Assembly (NCBI RefSeq): GCF_009727955.1
Contig: NZ_WOBR01000009.1
Coordinates: 18,174 to 82,173, forward strand
Length of the DNA stretch: 64,000 nucleotides
Source: Aliivibrio fischeri
GTDB taxonomy: Bacteria > Pseudomonadota > Gammaproteobacteria > Enterobacterales > Vibrionaceae
Direction of reading: 5' to 3'
Part shown: positions 37,165 to 45,813 of the stretch, one piece after another
Position numbering within the stretch: position 1 is the stretch's first letter
How the letters are laid out: each line of letters opens with the position of its first letter
Program-made: the position numbers and the translations under genes
Notes under the pieces: generated by a model
Told to the model about the DNA's origin: nothing
The model's input: only the letters and a program-made list of their open reading frames with translations
Database searches by the model: none

Positions 37165-38382
37165 ATGACTGCATTTAATGTTGAACTTGTTCGTTCTCAA
37201 TTTCCAGCTCTATTACAAGAAGTAAATGAGCAACCTATTGCGTATTTTGATAGTGCGGCAACCACACAAAAACCATTAGCTGTATTAAATGCAATTCAAG
37301 ATTATTATCAAAAAAGTAATGCCAATGTGCATCGTGGCAGTCATAGCCTAACAGCTTCTGCTACGCTTCAATTTGAACAAGCAAGAGAAACGGTTCAACA
37401 CTTCATTAATGCAAAAAGCAGTAAAGAGATTATTTGGACTCGCGGTGCAACAGAAGCCATTAATCTAATCGCTCAAACTTATGCTCGTAATACATTACAA
37501 GTTAATGATGAAATTTTAGTGAGTGAATTAGAACACCACGCGAATATTGTTCCTTGGCAAATTGTTGCAGAACAAACCGGAGCAAAAATCATTAAAATCC
37601 CAATGAAGTCAAATTGCACATTAGATATGGATGCATTTGAATCATTGGTAACCAAAAAGACAAAAATTGTTGCCATCGCTCAAGTGACCAACGTAACTGG
37701 AACTCTAAACCCTGTTGAAGATATCATTAATGTTGCTCATCAAGCAGGAGCGATTGTGGTTGTTGATGGTGCTCAAGGAATTGTTCATCATGCGATTGAT
37801 GTTCAAGCTATGAATGCCGACTTCTATGTTTGCTCTGGTCATAAATTATTTGCACCTGCTGGGATTGGCGCTTTGTATGGCAAACAGCACTTACTTGAAT
37901 CTATGCCGGTATGGCATGGGGGCGGTAAAATGGTTGAGAAAGTGTCGTTTGAAAAAACGACGTTTGCAGAACTTCCAGGAAAATTTGAAGCGGGTACGCC
38001 TAATGTTGCCGGAGCGATTGCTTTTGCCACTGCCATTAACTGGGTTAAGCAATTTTCCCACGATGATCTAAATGCTCATATTAATGAACTTCGTCAAATG
38101 GCGATTGATGGAATCAAAGATATTGAGGACTTACGCTTTATTGGGTTACAAGATAACGCGAGCTTATTCTCTTTTGTTATTGATGGTGTCCACCACCAAG
38201 ATATCGCTACGTTATTAGATCAACAAGGCATCGCTGTACGCTCTGGTAATCACTGTGCTCATCCTATGCTAGATGCTCTAGGGCTTACTGGTACTGTACG
38301 TGTTTCATTTGCCTTGTATAATACAAAACAAGATGTTCAACGCTTTATCGACGCGCTAAATAAAGCCGCAGATATGCTATAA
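37165..38382 (+). CDS. csdA: Cysteine desulfurase CsdA
   Basis: CsdA is a class II PLP cysteine desulfurase that hands sulfur to CsdE. The start MTAFNVELVRSQFPALLQ is chosen by alignment with E. coli CsdA (405 residues); ATG codons further upstream are in frame but would run into the GcvB terminator. FDSAATTQKP, the PLP lysine in CSGHKLFAPAG and the catalytic cysteine in SGNHCAHPML are clear. Its stop codon overlaps the left end of a repeat element, which now separates csdA from csdE. Confidence 0.94.
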   Translation: MTAFNVELVRSQFPALLQEVNEQPIAYFDSAATTQKPLAVLNAIQDYYQKSNANVHRGSHSLTASATLQFEQARETVQHFINAKSSKEIIWTRGATEAINLIAQTYARNTLQVNDEILVSELEHHANIVPWQIVAEQTGAKIIKIPMKSNCTLDMDAFESLVTKKTKIVAIAQVTNVTGTLNPVEDIINVAHQAGAIVVVDGAQGIVHHAIDVQAMNADFYVCSGHKLFAPAGIGALYGKQHLLESMPVWHGGGKMVEKVSFEKTTFAELPGKFEAGTPNVAGAIAFATAINWVKQFSHDDLNAHINELRQMAIDGIKDIEDLRFIGLQDNASLFSFVIDGVHHQDIATLLDQQGIAVRSGNHCAHPMLDALGLTGTVRVSFALYNTKQDVQRFIDALNKAADML

Positions 38383-38544
38383 TACCAATCCACATAAATA
38401 TTTGATCATTCTTGCTTGTTAAAATCGATTATAGCTGCGTTATAAATTTTGTAATTAGAGCTACTAGTTACTGCAATTTATGCCTTGCTTTAATCAATTT
38501 TTCCTACGCAATTATCTGATCAACTACTTATCCGGATTGGTATA
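38381..38544. repeat. MITE-like imperfect palindrome between csdA and csdE
   Basis: The ends ATACCAATCC (38382-38391) and GGATTGGTAT (38534-38543) are exact inverted repeats, and the interior is an imperfect palindrome (ATAAATATTTGATCA on the left pairs with TGATCAACTACTTAT on the right). The csdA stop codon is at its left edge. It shares the terminal TAATACCAATC with the element at 4629-4810. No coding capacity. Probably a non-autonomous, transposase-mobilised repeat of Vibrionaceae. Confidence 0.7.
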
Positions 38545-38568
38545 AGCTCTAATTTAAGGTATTCATTT

Positions 38569-39003
38569 ATGTCCACTTTCCCATCATCGCCTTTTGGTTT
38601 TGATATTACTCACTCGACAGTACTTGATTTAATGAGTAACGCTAAAGGTTGGGAAGACCGTTACCGTAACGTAATTCAATTAGGTAAAAAACTGCCTAAC
38701 ATGCCTGAAGAGCTACAACAGGAGAACGTGACGATCTCAGGTTGTGAAAGTAAAGTATGGCTACAACATGAAATCGTTGATGGTGTTTATTTCTTCTGTG
38801 CTGACTCTGATGCAAGAATTGTTCGTGGGCTTATCGCATTAGTCATGGCGGCAGTTAATAATAAAACCGCAGAAGAGATTAAGGCTTTCGACATGGATGG
38901 GTATTTTGCTCAATTGGGGTTAATTGAACATTTAAGCCCATCACGTGGTAATGGGCTTAAGGCGATCATTGAAACGATCAATGAACTAATAGAGCAGGCT
39001 TAA
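38569..39003 (+). CDS. csdE: Sulfur acceptor CsdE (SufE family)
   Basis: CsdE accepts sulfur from CsdA and passes it on, partly to TcdA-linked reactions. The 144-residue protein is SufE-like with the acceptor cysteine Cys59 in ISGCESKVWL and the C-terminal LGLIEHLSPSRGNGLKAI. It follows csdA after a 186-bp repeat-filled gap. Confidence 0.94.
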   Translation: MSTFPSSPFGFDITHSTVLDLMSNAKGWEDRYRNVIQLGKKLPNMPEELQQENVTISGCESKVWLQHEIVDGVYFFCADSDARIVRGLIALVMAAVNNKTAEEIKAFDMDGYFAQLGLIEHLSPSRGNGLKAIIETINELIEQA

Positions 39004-39055
39004 GGCCGCTTCGCTTGAAGGATTCAGGGAGGTCGTTGGAATAATAGCGCCTATA

Positions 39056-39094
39056 CCTGAAACCTTTAGGGAGCTTGCGACCGTCCTGAAACCT
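39056..39094. repeat. Repeated decamer CCTGAAACCT in the csdE-tcdA spacer
   Basis: Two exact copies (39056-39065 and 39085-39094) lie 29 bp apart; the second is followed by AGTCCCTA, the complement of the GGGACTA heptamer found at 34143. This suggests a common family of short intergenic repeats. Confidence 0.6.
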
Positions 39095-39099
39095 AGTCC

Positions 39100-39909
39100 C
39101 TATTTACTATGTTTCTCAATCAACTTCTCTACAATTCTCGACACAGCAACAAACCCAAACGTCGCCGTTACCACCGTCGCAGCACCAAAACCACTCGCAC
39201 AATCCATACGCTTAGGGCCTTCAGCAGTTGCTTTAGTTGCACATACCGAGCCATCAGCTTGTGGATATTTCAAATGCTCAGTTGAGTACACACAATCAAT
39301 ACCAAATTTACGCTTAGGGTTCTTAGTAAAATTATGGTGGCGACGCAGCGTATCACGCAATTTCTTAGCTAATGGATCTTGAATCGTTTTAGTTAAATCT
39401 GTGATTTGAATTTGAGTCGGATCCGTTTGACCACCCGCACCACCAGTCGTAATAACTTTAATCTTATTGCTCTTACAGTAAGCCAGTAATGCCGCTTTAG
39501 GTTTCATGCTATCAATGGCATCAAGTACGTAATCAAACTCTTTAGAGATGTATTCAGATAGATTTTCAGGGGTAATAAAATCATCGATTAAATTAATCTT
39601 ACACTCAGGGTTAATTAATTTAATGCGCTCAGCCATGACTTCAATTTTGCTCTGACCAATAGTACCAGTCATCGCATGGATTTGACGGTTAATATTCGTC
39701 ACACATACGTCATCCATATCGATTAACGTAATCTCACCTAAACCAGTACGTACTAGCGCCTCTACAGCCCAAGAACCCACACCACCAATACCGACTACAC
39801 ATACATGAGCTGCACGCATAATTTCTACTTCACTATTACCATACAAACGGCGAGTGCCACCAAAACGTTGGTCATAACTTTCAGAAGCAGGAGTGGTTAA
39901 TTCGCGCAT
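39100..39909 (-). CDS. tcdA: tRNA threonylcarbamoyladenosine dehydratase TcdA
   Basis: TcdA (CsdL) is an E1-like ATP-dependent enzyme that cyclises t6A37 to ct6A37. The 269-residue protein has the nucleotide-binding motif VVGIGGVGSWAVEALVRTG, DMDDVCVTNINRQIHA and YVLDAIDSMKPKAAL, as well as a hydrophobic C-terminal helix. It converges with csdE, its functional partner. Confidence 0.95.
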   Translation of the reverse strand: MRELTTPASESYDQRFGGTRRLYGNSEVEIMRAAHVCVVGIGGVGSWAVEALVRTGLGEITLIDMDDVCVTNINRQIHAMTGTIGQSKIEVMAERIKLINPECKINLIDDFITPENLSEYISKEFDYVLDAIDSMKPKAALLAYCKSNKIKVITTGGAGGQTDPTQIQITDLTKTIQDPLAKKLRDTLRRHHNFTKNPKRKFGIDCVYSTEHLKYPQADGSVCATKATAEGPKRMDCASGFGAATVVTATFGFVAVSRIVEKLIEKHSK

Positions 39910-39930
39910 GGGGTTACCTTACTCAAAAAC

Positions 39931-39964
39931 AAAAAAAGAGCACGATTTATACGCACTCTTTTTT
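39931..39964 (-). terminator. Terminator of mltA
   Basis: On the minus strand GAGTGCG and CGTGCTC pair with two wobbles around a seven-base loop, followed by seven T. It lies between mltA and tcdA, which read in the same direction. Confidence 0.78.
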
Positions 39965-39992
39965 AGAAGATCAAGTGTTAAGCGATAACACA

Positions 39993-41093
39993 TTATTTTG
40001 ATTTTGGCATTTCCCAAGGATTTTCAGTTTCAGTATCTTGCAAACCTAATTTCCATACTCGACCAAAATGCTTAAAGTGACCAGCAGCAATACCCGCTTC
40101 TGTTCCCATTCCATAATATTGATCTAAATGGTTTTCTTTTACAGCACCACCAGTATCTAAAGCAAGCAACACTTTAAGTACATGTTTCCCAGTCCACTTA
40201 CCGTCTTTATCTAATTGAGGGACTTCAGCAAGTATTGGGGTTCCCATAGGCAATAAAGTACGATCGGCAGCTACAGCCGCACCCGCATGTAATGGAATAC
40301 CAGCCGTACCTAAAACATGATGTGCGTCTTTTGGTGAGAAAAAGACATACGATGGATTTGTCTCTAATAGTTCACGAACCGTTGCTTCATCATTTTTTGC
40401 AACCCATTCTTTGATTGCTTTTAAAGACATGTCTTTACGCTCGACTTCACCACGCTCTATCAGAATGCGGCCAATACTTACGTAAGGATGATTATTTTTC
40501 CCACCATAGGCAAAATACTCAAGCTTGTCATCATCCCCAAAATGTACAAAACCGCTGCCTTGTACTTCCATAATAAACGGGTCAATCATGTTATCTGAAT
40601 AACCTAATTCAAGACCTAAACCTGCTAATGCTCCCGCATTAATTTCTGCACGAGTTGGACAATCTGAACCACAATCAGGCTTATCGTATACTGGGTATTT
40701 AAACGTTTCGTTCGGCGTATGACGCATCTCAATTACAGGAGAAAAGTAACCCGTAAACATCACATTACCTTTTTTATCACCACCACCCATCTGAGCAAAT
40801 TGAATACCATAGTTCGACAACTCTGCAGGATTTGAACTTTCATCAATCCATTTTTGTAATTGCACATAGAGTTCTTCATAACGTAATGACATTGACTCAG
40901 AACGCTCTAAAACTTCTGCACTCTGTTTTTTGAAAGCACTAAAGTCAGAAGGCTTATCTGAATTAATTTCGCCAACTTTATTCAAGTTACTACTAAACCC
41001 ACCATCCAGATACTGCTGAGCACGATCTGTTGGTTGATCAGCACACCCAGCTAATCCAAGAAGAACACACACAAAAGATAATTTACGAAACAC
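39993..41093 (-). CDS. mltA: Membrane-bound lytic murein transglycosylase A
   Basis: MltA cleaves peptidoglycan between MurNAc and GlcNAc, forming 1,6-anhydro ends, anchored at the outer membrane. The 366-residue lipoprotein has lipobox LAGC (Cys17). The MltA domain contains TGYFSPVIEMR and SGFVHFGD, and the 3D domain has the catalytic aspartate in LALDTGGAVKENHLDQYYG. It is separated from DUF2850 by 190 bp. Confidence 0.95.
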   Translation of the reverse strand: MFRKLSFVCVLLGLAGCADQPTDRAQQYLDGGFSSNLNKVGEINSDKPSDFSAFKKQSAEVLERSESMSLRYEELYVQLQKWIDESSNPAELSNYGIQFAQMGGGDKKGNVMFTGYFSPVIEMRHTPNETFKYPVYDKPDCGSDCPTRAEINAGALAGLGLELGYSDNMIDPFIMEVQGSGFVHFGDDDKLEYFAYGGKNNHPYVSIGRILIERGEVERKDMSLKAIKEWVAKNDEATVRELLETNPSYVFFSPKDAHHVLGTAGIPLHAGAAVAADRTLLPMGTPILAEVPQLDKDGKWTGKHVLKVLLALDTGGAVKENHLDQYYGMGTEAGIAAGHFKHFGRVWKLGLQDTETENPWEMPKSK

Positions 41094-41218
41094 AATAAAG
41101 CCTTATTGAGAAATAATGCGGCAAGGATGACAAACAAATTCAGAGAGGGCAATTATTTAGAGTGCAATAAATGTAAGAAAAGGATAATTTTGACAAACTT
41201 TGACATTACAGAGAAAAG

Positions 41219-41248
41219 CTATTCGAGATAAAAGGCTATCTCGAATAG
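41219..41248 (-). terminator. Terminator of the DUF2850 gene
   Basis: CTATTCGAGAT and ATCTCGAATAG form a perfect 11-bp stem with eight-base loop; on the minus strand CTTTTCTC follows. Confidence 0.78.
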
Positions 41249-41283
41249 AAAATAAGCAGATAAATTAATACTTCAACAGATAA

Positions 41284-41667
41284 TTACTGTTTACGAAAAC
41301 TGGATTTATAATGAGCAGGCTTAATTCGTAAAAGCTGTTCGCCATCTTCATCTTCCACTTGATACACGTATTCAGTATCGCCATGCATATAACTTAGTAT
41401 TGTGCCGTCAAAGTCATATTGTGTATTAATTAGACGACCATGAGTATATATACCAGCAGAACTGATAGTAAAGCTATCCTGTGCATAGCTCGGGACGCCT
41501 AATTCAACCCAATTACCATATAATTGTGTTGATGGCATTTTAGCAAACATCCCAGCTCGGTACATTGCAGCAATCGAGCCAGCAACAAGACCAACCGCAA
41601 CAAGTCCTATTAATACCAATAATCGAACTTTTCTTTTCTGTAACTCTTTTTCTTGGGCTTGACTCAT
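41284..41667 (-). CDS. DUF2850 family membrane-anchored protein
   Basis: A 127-residue Vibrionaceae-type protein with a basic N-terminus (KELQKRKVR), one transmembrane anchor (about 16-36) and an extracytoplasmic beta-rich domain (LYGNWVELGVPSYAQDSFTIS). The family has no known function. ATG at 41667 is preferred to the adjacent GTG. It has its own terminator and diverges from argA. Confidence 0.85.
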   Translation of the reverse strand: MSQAQEKELQKRKVRLLVLIGLVAVGLVAGSIAAMYRAGMFAKMPSTQLYGNWVELGVPSYAQDSFTISSAGIYTHGRLINTQYDFDGTILSYMHGDTEYVYQVEDEDGEQLLRIKPAHYKSSFRKQ

Positions 41668-41780
41668 CACTACGCCTAATAATAACCATTGATATATAAG
41701 CTTATCGGCATTTATTTAAAATATTAAGAAAAAGTTATGTGACCTTCTACTAAATACTTGCGCAAATTAAAATAAATAGT

Positions 41781-41808
41781 CATGATAAATGAATAAGTAT
41801 TTATCATG
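41781..41808. promoter_or_regulatory. Perfect palindrome with ARG-box-like core before argA
   Basis: CATGATAAAT and ATTTATCATG flank GAATAAGT. The middle reads TGAATAAGTATTTA, close to the ArgR box core TGAATWWWWATTCA (one mismatch). It ends 11 bp before the argA start, a position suited to repression by ArgR. Confidence 0.6.
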
Positions 41809-41819
41809 GAAGATATATT

Positions 41820-43160
41820 GTGAAGTTTCGTAGTACTGCTTTAGTTAAGGGATTCCGTCAATCCGCACCTTACGTCAACGCTCATAGAGATAAAACCATT
41901 GTCATTATGCTCGGTGGAGAAGCGATTGCAGATCCTAATTTCGCTAATATAGTTAATGATATTGCCCTCCTCAACTCATTAGGATTACGAATTGTCATCG
42001 TTTATGGCACTCGCCCACAAATGCGTTCATTACTAAAGCAAACAGAACATCACGCTCCTTTCCATAAAGGCATACGCATTACTGATGAGCAAACACTAGA
42101 GCTAGTAAAACAGATAGCTGGACAGTTACAACTCGACATCACCGCTCGCCTCTCTATGAGCTTAAATAATACACCAATGGCAGGAGCACAAATTAACGTT
42201 ATCAGCGGCAATTTTGTTATTGCTCAACCTCTAGGTGTTGATGATGGTATTGATTATTGCCACAGTGGACGTGTCCGTCGAATCGATACCCAAGGGATCA
42301 ATCGAATGTTAGATCAACAATCTATTGTTCTACTTGGCCCTGTTGCGAGTTCTGTTACCGGCGAATGTTTTAATCTTTTATCAGAAGATGTCGCCACTCA
42401 GTTAGCTATCCGCTTAAATGCCGACAAGCTCATTGGTTTCTGTTCAGAGCAAGGTGTCCTTAATGAAAAAGGACAGATTTTAGCGGAATTATTTCCAAGT
42501 GAAGCTGAAGAGATCCTTCAACGTCTTGAAAAAGAATTAACACCAGAAAACGGAAAACTCACCGGCACAATGCGCTTTTTAAAAGGAGCGATATCAGCAT
42601 GTAAAGCTGGAGTTCCTCGTAGTCACCTAATTAGCTATAAAGAAGATGGCGCATTAATCCAAGAGCTATTTTCTTTTGATGGTATTGGTACTCAAGTGGT
42701 CATGGCGAGCTCTGAGCAAGTTCGTGATGCTGAAATTGATGACATTGGTGGCATATTAGATTTAATTCGCCCATTAGAAGAGGAAGGCATTTTAGTTCGC
42801 CGCTCTCGTGAACAGTTAGAACAAGAAATTGCACAATTTACGATTATTGAAAAAGATGGATTAGTCATAGCGTGTGCCGCTTTATATCCTTTCCCAGAAG
42901 AAGGAATGGCGGAAATGGGCTGTGTTGCTGTTCACCCTGATTATCGGGATGGGGATCGCGGTGTTATTTTATTAAATCGTCTACGCGCAAAGGCAAAACA
43001 ATACAAATTATCCCAACTATTTGTTCTTACCACTCGCAGTCTTCACTGGTTTAGAGAACAAGGCTTTATTGAGGTAGATGTTTCACACTTACCGATGAAA
43101 AAGCAAAAACTGTACAACTTTCAGCGAAAATCAAAAATTCTTGTGTTAAAAGGATTATAA
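41820..43160 (+). CDS. argA: Amino-acid N-acetyltransferase ArgA
   Basis: ArgA makes N-acetylglutamate, the first step of arginine synthesis, and is inhibited by arginine. The 446-residue protein has an N-terminal amino-acid-kinase-like domain ([27 protein letters not shown]) and a C-terminal GNAT domain ([25 protein letters not shown] at about 360-385). The start is GTG, with GGAAG upstream. The palindrome at 41781-41808 suggests ArgR control. Confidence 0.95.
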   Translation: MKFRSTALVKGFRQSAPYVNAHRDKTIVIMLGGEAIADPNFANIVNDIALLNSLGLRIVIVYGTRPQMRSLLKQTEHHAPFHKGIRITDEQTLELVKQIAGQLQLDITARLSMSLNNTPMAGAQINVISGNFVIAQPLGVDDGIDYCHSGRVRRIDTQGINRMLDQQSIVLLGPVASSVTGECFNLLSEDVATQLAIRLNADKLIGFCSEQGVLNEKGQILAELFPSEAEEILQRLEKELTPENGKLTGTMRFLKGAISACKAGVPRSHLISYKEDGALIQELFSFDGIGTQVVMASSEQVRDAEIDDIGGILDLIRPLEEEGILVRRSREQLEQEIAQFTIIEKDGLVIACAALYPFPEEGMAEMGCVAVHPDYRDGDRGVILLNRLRAKAKQYKLSQLFVLTTRSLHWFREQGFIEVDVSHLPMKKQKLYNFQRKSKILVLKGL

Positions 43161-43197
43161 AAAAGGCCGCAGAAGGAACCCCCTTTGCGGCCTATTT
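43157..43197. terminator. Bidirectional terminator between argA and the SMR gene
   Basis: GGCCGCA and TGCGGCC pair around 14 bases. The minus strand has a six-T run, the plus strand only TATTTGTT, so it is stronger for the SMR gene. Confidence 0.8.
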
Positions 43198-43235
43198 GTT
43201 CTTACTGAATAACTTAAAACTATCCAAGCTTGAGG

Positions 43236-43568
43236 TTAATGACCGGCAGTTTTCGATAATAAATTCACCACAAGAACACCAGACAAAATTAAACCAATCC
43301 CAATGATCCCTGCGAGATCTAGCTTCTGCCCATAAGCAAAATATCCAATAGCGGCAACAAGGACGATACCAGCACCACTCCAGATTGCGTAAACAATGCC
43401 AACAGGCATACTTTTTACGGTTACAGACAGCAAAAAGAAAGCAATACCATATCCAACAGCCACAATTAAACTTGGTGTTAATTTAGTAAATTGCTCGGTT
43501 TTAGGAATGAATGAGGTTGCAATCACTTCTGAAATAATCGCAATAATAAGCGCCATCGCTGGCGGCAT
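43236..43568 (-). CDS. Small multidrug resistance (SMR) efflux protein
   Basis: A 110-residue, four-helix membrane protein of the EmrE type that swaps protons for toxic cations. Taking the start at MPPAMALIIAIISEVIATSF puts the essential glutamate at position 14 and gives exactly the EmrE length. YAIWSGAGIV and LDLAGIIGIGLILSGVLVVNLLS are family blocks. ATG codons 7 and 15 residues upstream are also open, and no start has a strong ribosome site. The substrate is unknown. Confidence 0.9.
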   Translation of the reverse strand: MPPAMALIIAIISEVIATSFIPKTEQFTKLTPSLIVAVGYGIAFFLLSVTVKSMPVGIVYAIWSGAGIVLVAAIGYFAYGQKLDLAGIIGIGLILSGVLVVNLLSKTAGH

Positions 43569-43755
43569 TGAAACAAGTAATTTAAACATATAGCAGTAAA
43601 ACTCTAGATCCAACCATTAATCATCTAATTAACATGGTTGGTAAAAATAGAATATCCGACATTCCTTCCGAATTTTAGAGCCGCAATTATAGGCATTTTT
43701 GACTTTTTGGCTAGACTCAAAAATAGTAAATAACTATTACAAAGATGAAATAATA

Positions 43756-43785
43756 GAGTGACCGACTTCTAAAAGTTAATCACTC
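43756..43785 (-). terminator. Hairpin after recD
   Basis: GAGTGA and TCACTC pair around an 18-base loop, followed by TATTATTTC on the minus strand. Weak. Confidence 0.45.
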
Positions 43786-43794
43786 TCATATCAT

Positions 43795-45813
43795 TTAATT
43801 CATTAGTGATACTAACCCACTGTTTCTCTGAGTTTTAATCATAACCCCTCGAGCCACCACTTTTTCCGTCGCAAATAAATCGAGTTTTTTCTTCGCTCGC
43901 GTGACGCCCGTATAAATCAGCTCACGGGTTAAAATTGGGCTAAACTCTGCAGGTAATGCCAATACTGTATGCTCAAACTCAGAGCCCTGAGATTTATGAA
44001 TGGTCATTGCATACACCGTTTCATGCTCTGGTAATTGGCTTGGTAGCACACCACGAATAGAGCCATCTGGCATATCAAAATAGACACGCAAACGCTGATC
44101 AATAGGATCTGGCATAGCAATACCAATATCGCCATTATACAAACCAACACCATAATCATTTTGTGTTACCATAACAGGACGCCCCGAATACCAAATTTCA
44201 TCACCGTGAGGGATTAAATCAGACTTTTTCAACGCTTTTTCAATACGCTGATTTAATCCAACCACACCAAAATCCCCTTCACGCATCGCACATAATAATT
44301 GAATTTTGCTAAATGCTTTCAGTACGATTTCAGGTTTATCACCTGCATGGATATGCCCTAAGTAACTGCGATAACCATTGACCATCATAGTAATCATTGC
44401 GTTGTAACTGTCATTGCTTAAATCATGAAAACGAATATCTGAAAACCCTTTATCCCATACCGCTTCTACTTTAAATTTACTGCCTTCATTAATGGCTTTG
44501 GCAAGTTGCCCTATACCTGAGCGAGCATCAAAACGGTAACTCTTTTGCAGCATACATAAGCTATCTGCAACGGCGTTATTATGTGATTGTGTTGGTAGAT
44601 TAAAGCCTGTTAGTTGAGATAACTGCTGTGCTTGGTTCTGGCTATAACCCATTTTAGTAAACTGACAAATATCACCTAACACTGCTCCCGCTTCAACCGA
44701 AGCTAGTTGATCTTTATCGCCCAATAAAATAACACGAGCGTGTTCAGGTACTGCATCGAGTAATCGTGCCATCATAGGCAAATCGACCATAGACGCTTCA
44801 TCCACCACCAGTACATCAAGGTGCAATGGGTTCGATTTGTTATGACGAAAATCCACTTGATTTGGAATATAACCAAGCAGTCGATGCAGTGTACTTGCAT
44901 CGGTTGGGATCGCTTCTTTCACTTCAGGTGCTAAACCAATGGATTGTACCGCCTGACCAATGGATTCAGTCAAACGTGCCGCGGCTTTACCTGTTGGTGC
45001 AACCAGTTTAATCGCGATGTTTTTATTATCCTGCTGAGCTTGAGTCACTAAGGAGGCCAAAAGCTTGGTTACTGTGGTTGTTTTACCCGTACCTGGACCA
45101 CCAGAAATTACAGAGAATCGACGAGTTAACGCCACAGCTGCAGCGACTTTTTGCCAATTAACACAGTGGTTATTTGGAATTAATTGCTCTAACGTTTCTA
45201 ATTCTGAAGATTTAGTCGCAGCTAATAACACCGTATCAATCGCCTGCCAATCCAGATCATCAGGCTGAACAACATCAAGCATATCGCACACTAATTGTTG
45301 GCGAGAAACTTGATTGTTATTCTCCAACTTTTTCAATGCTGAAAATAGAAAATGATACTGACGAGCAAACAACTCATCCAATGTATTCGATAGCTGAGGG
45401 TTTACTGCCACACTTTGCGCCGCTTTAGTAATACGGTTAGACACACGTTGTTCAAATGCCCAATAGCGTTGTAAATACAAGCGAGTACCATCAAAAGCTA
45501 AAGGAGTTGCCTCTGTGCCATTTGAGACGGTTGATGCATTAATTAATTGTTGTGCCCAAGCGCTTCTTTCAGGGACTAACTCTAATAACGCATCACGATA
45601 TTTTGTTGGAAGAGTAAAAAGATCCCCTTGCTCTATCTGCTCAATATCAATACATACATGACCACGACCTAGCTCATGACTCGTAATGGCTGATAGCAGC
45701 ATAAGTAAATTACTATCACTGTTTTTTTCTTGCTGAGCGATAAACTTGGCAAATTGAAGATCCAATGGGCGTAGCACACCATGATCCATTAAATGTTGTA
45801 ATTGCTTAAGCAT
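43795..45813 (-). CDS. recD: Exodeoxyribonuclease V alpha subunit RecD
   Basis: RecD is the 5'-3' helicase of RecBCD, acting at double-strand ends. The start MLKQLQHLMDHGVLRP has GGAG nine bases upstream and overlaps recB by 8 bp; an ATG five codons earlier is possible but poorly placed. The 672-residue protein has Walker A SGGPGTGKTTTVTKLL, DEAD-like VVDEASMVDLPMM and the C-terminal UvrD-like block MTIHKSQGSEFEHTVL, TGVTRAKKKLDLFA. Confidence 0.95.
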   Translation of the reverse strand: MLKQLQHLMDHGVLRPLDLQFAKFIAQQEKNSDSNLLMLLSAITSHELGRGHVCIDIEQIEQGDLFTLPTKYRDALLELVPERSAWAQQLINASTVSNGTEATPLAFDGTRLYLQRYWAFEQRVSNRITKAAQSVAVNPQLSNTLDELFARQYHFLFSALKKLENNNQVSRQQLVCDMLDVVQPDDLDWQAIDTVLLAATKSSELETLEQLIPNNHCVNWQKVAAAVALTRRFSVISGGPGTGKTTTVTKLLASLVTQAQQDNKNIAIKLVAPTGKAAARLTESIGQAVQSIGLAPEVKEAIPTDASTLHRLLGYIPNQVDFRHNKSNPLHLDVLVVDEASMVDLPMMARLLDAVPEHARVILLGDKDQLASVEAGAVLGDICQFTKMGYSQNQAQQLSQLTGFNLPTQSHNNAVADSLCMLQKSYRFDARSGIGQLAKAINEGSKFKVEAVWDKGFSDIRFHDLSNDSYNAMITMMVNGYRSYLGHIHAGDKPEIVLKAFSKIQLLCAMREGDFGVVGLNQRIEKALKKSDLIPHGDEIWYSGRPVMVTQNDYGVGLYNGDIGIAMPDPIDQRLRVYFDMPDGSIRGVLPSQLPEHETVYAMTIHKSQGSEFEHTVLALPAEFSPILTRELIYTGVTRAKKKLDLFATEKVVARGVMIKTQRNSGLVSLMN

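Noticed and set aside
41806..41823. Five-codon reading frame (MEDIL) ending at the argA start, a possible leader peptide
   Set aside because: Too short to support; contains no arginine codons and its ATG is part of the palindrome. Kept only as a remark.
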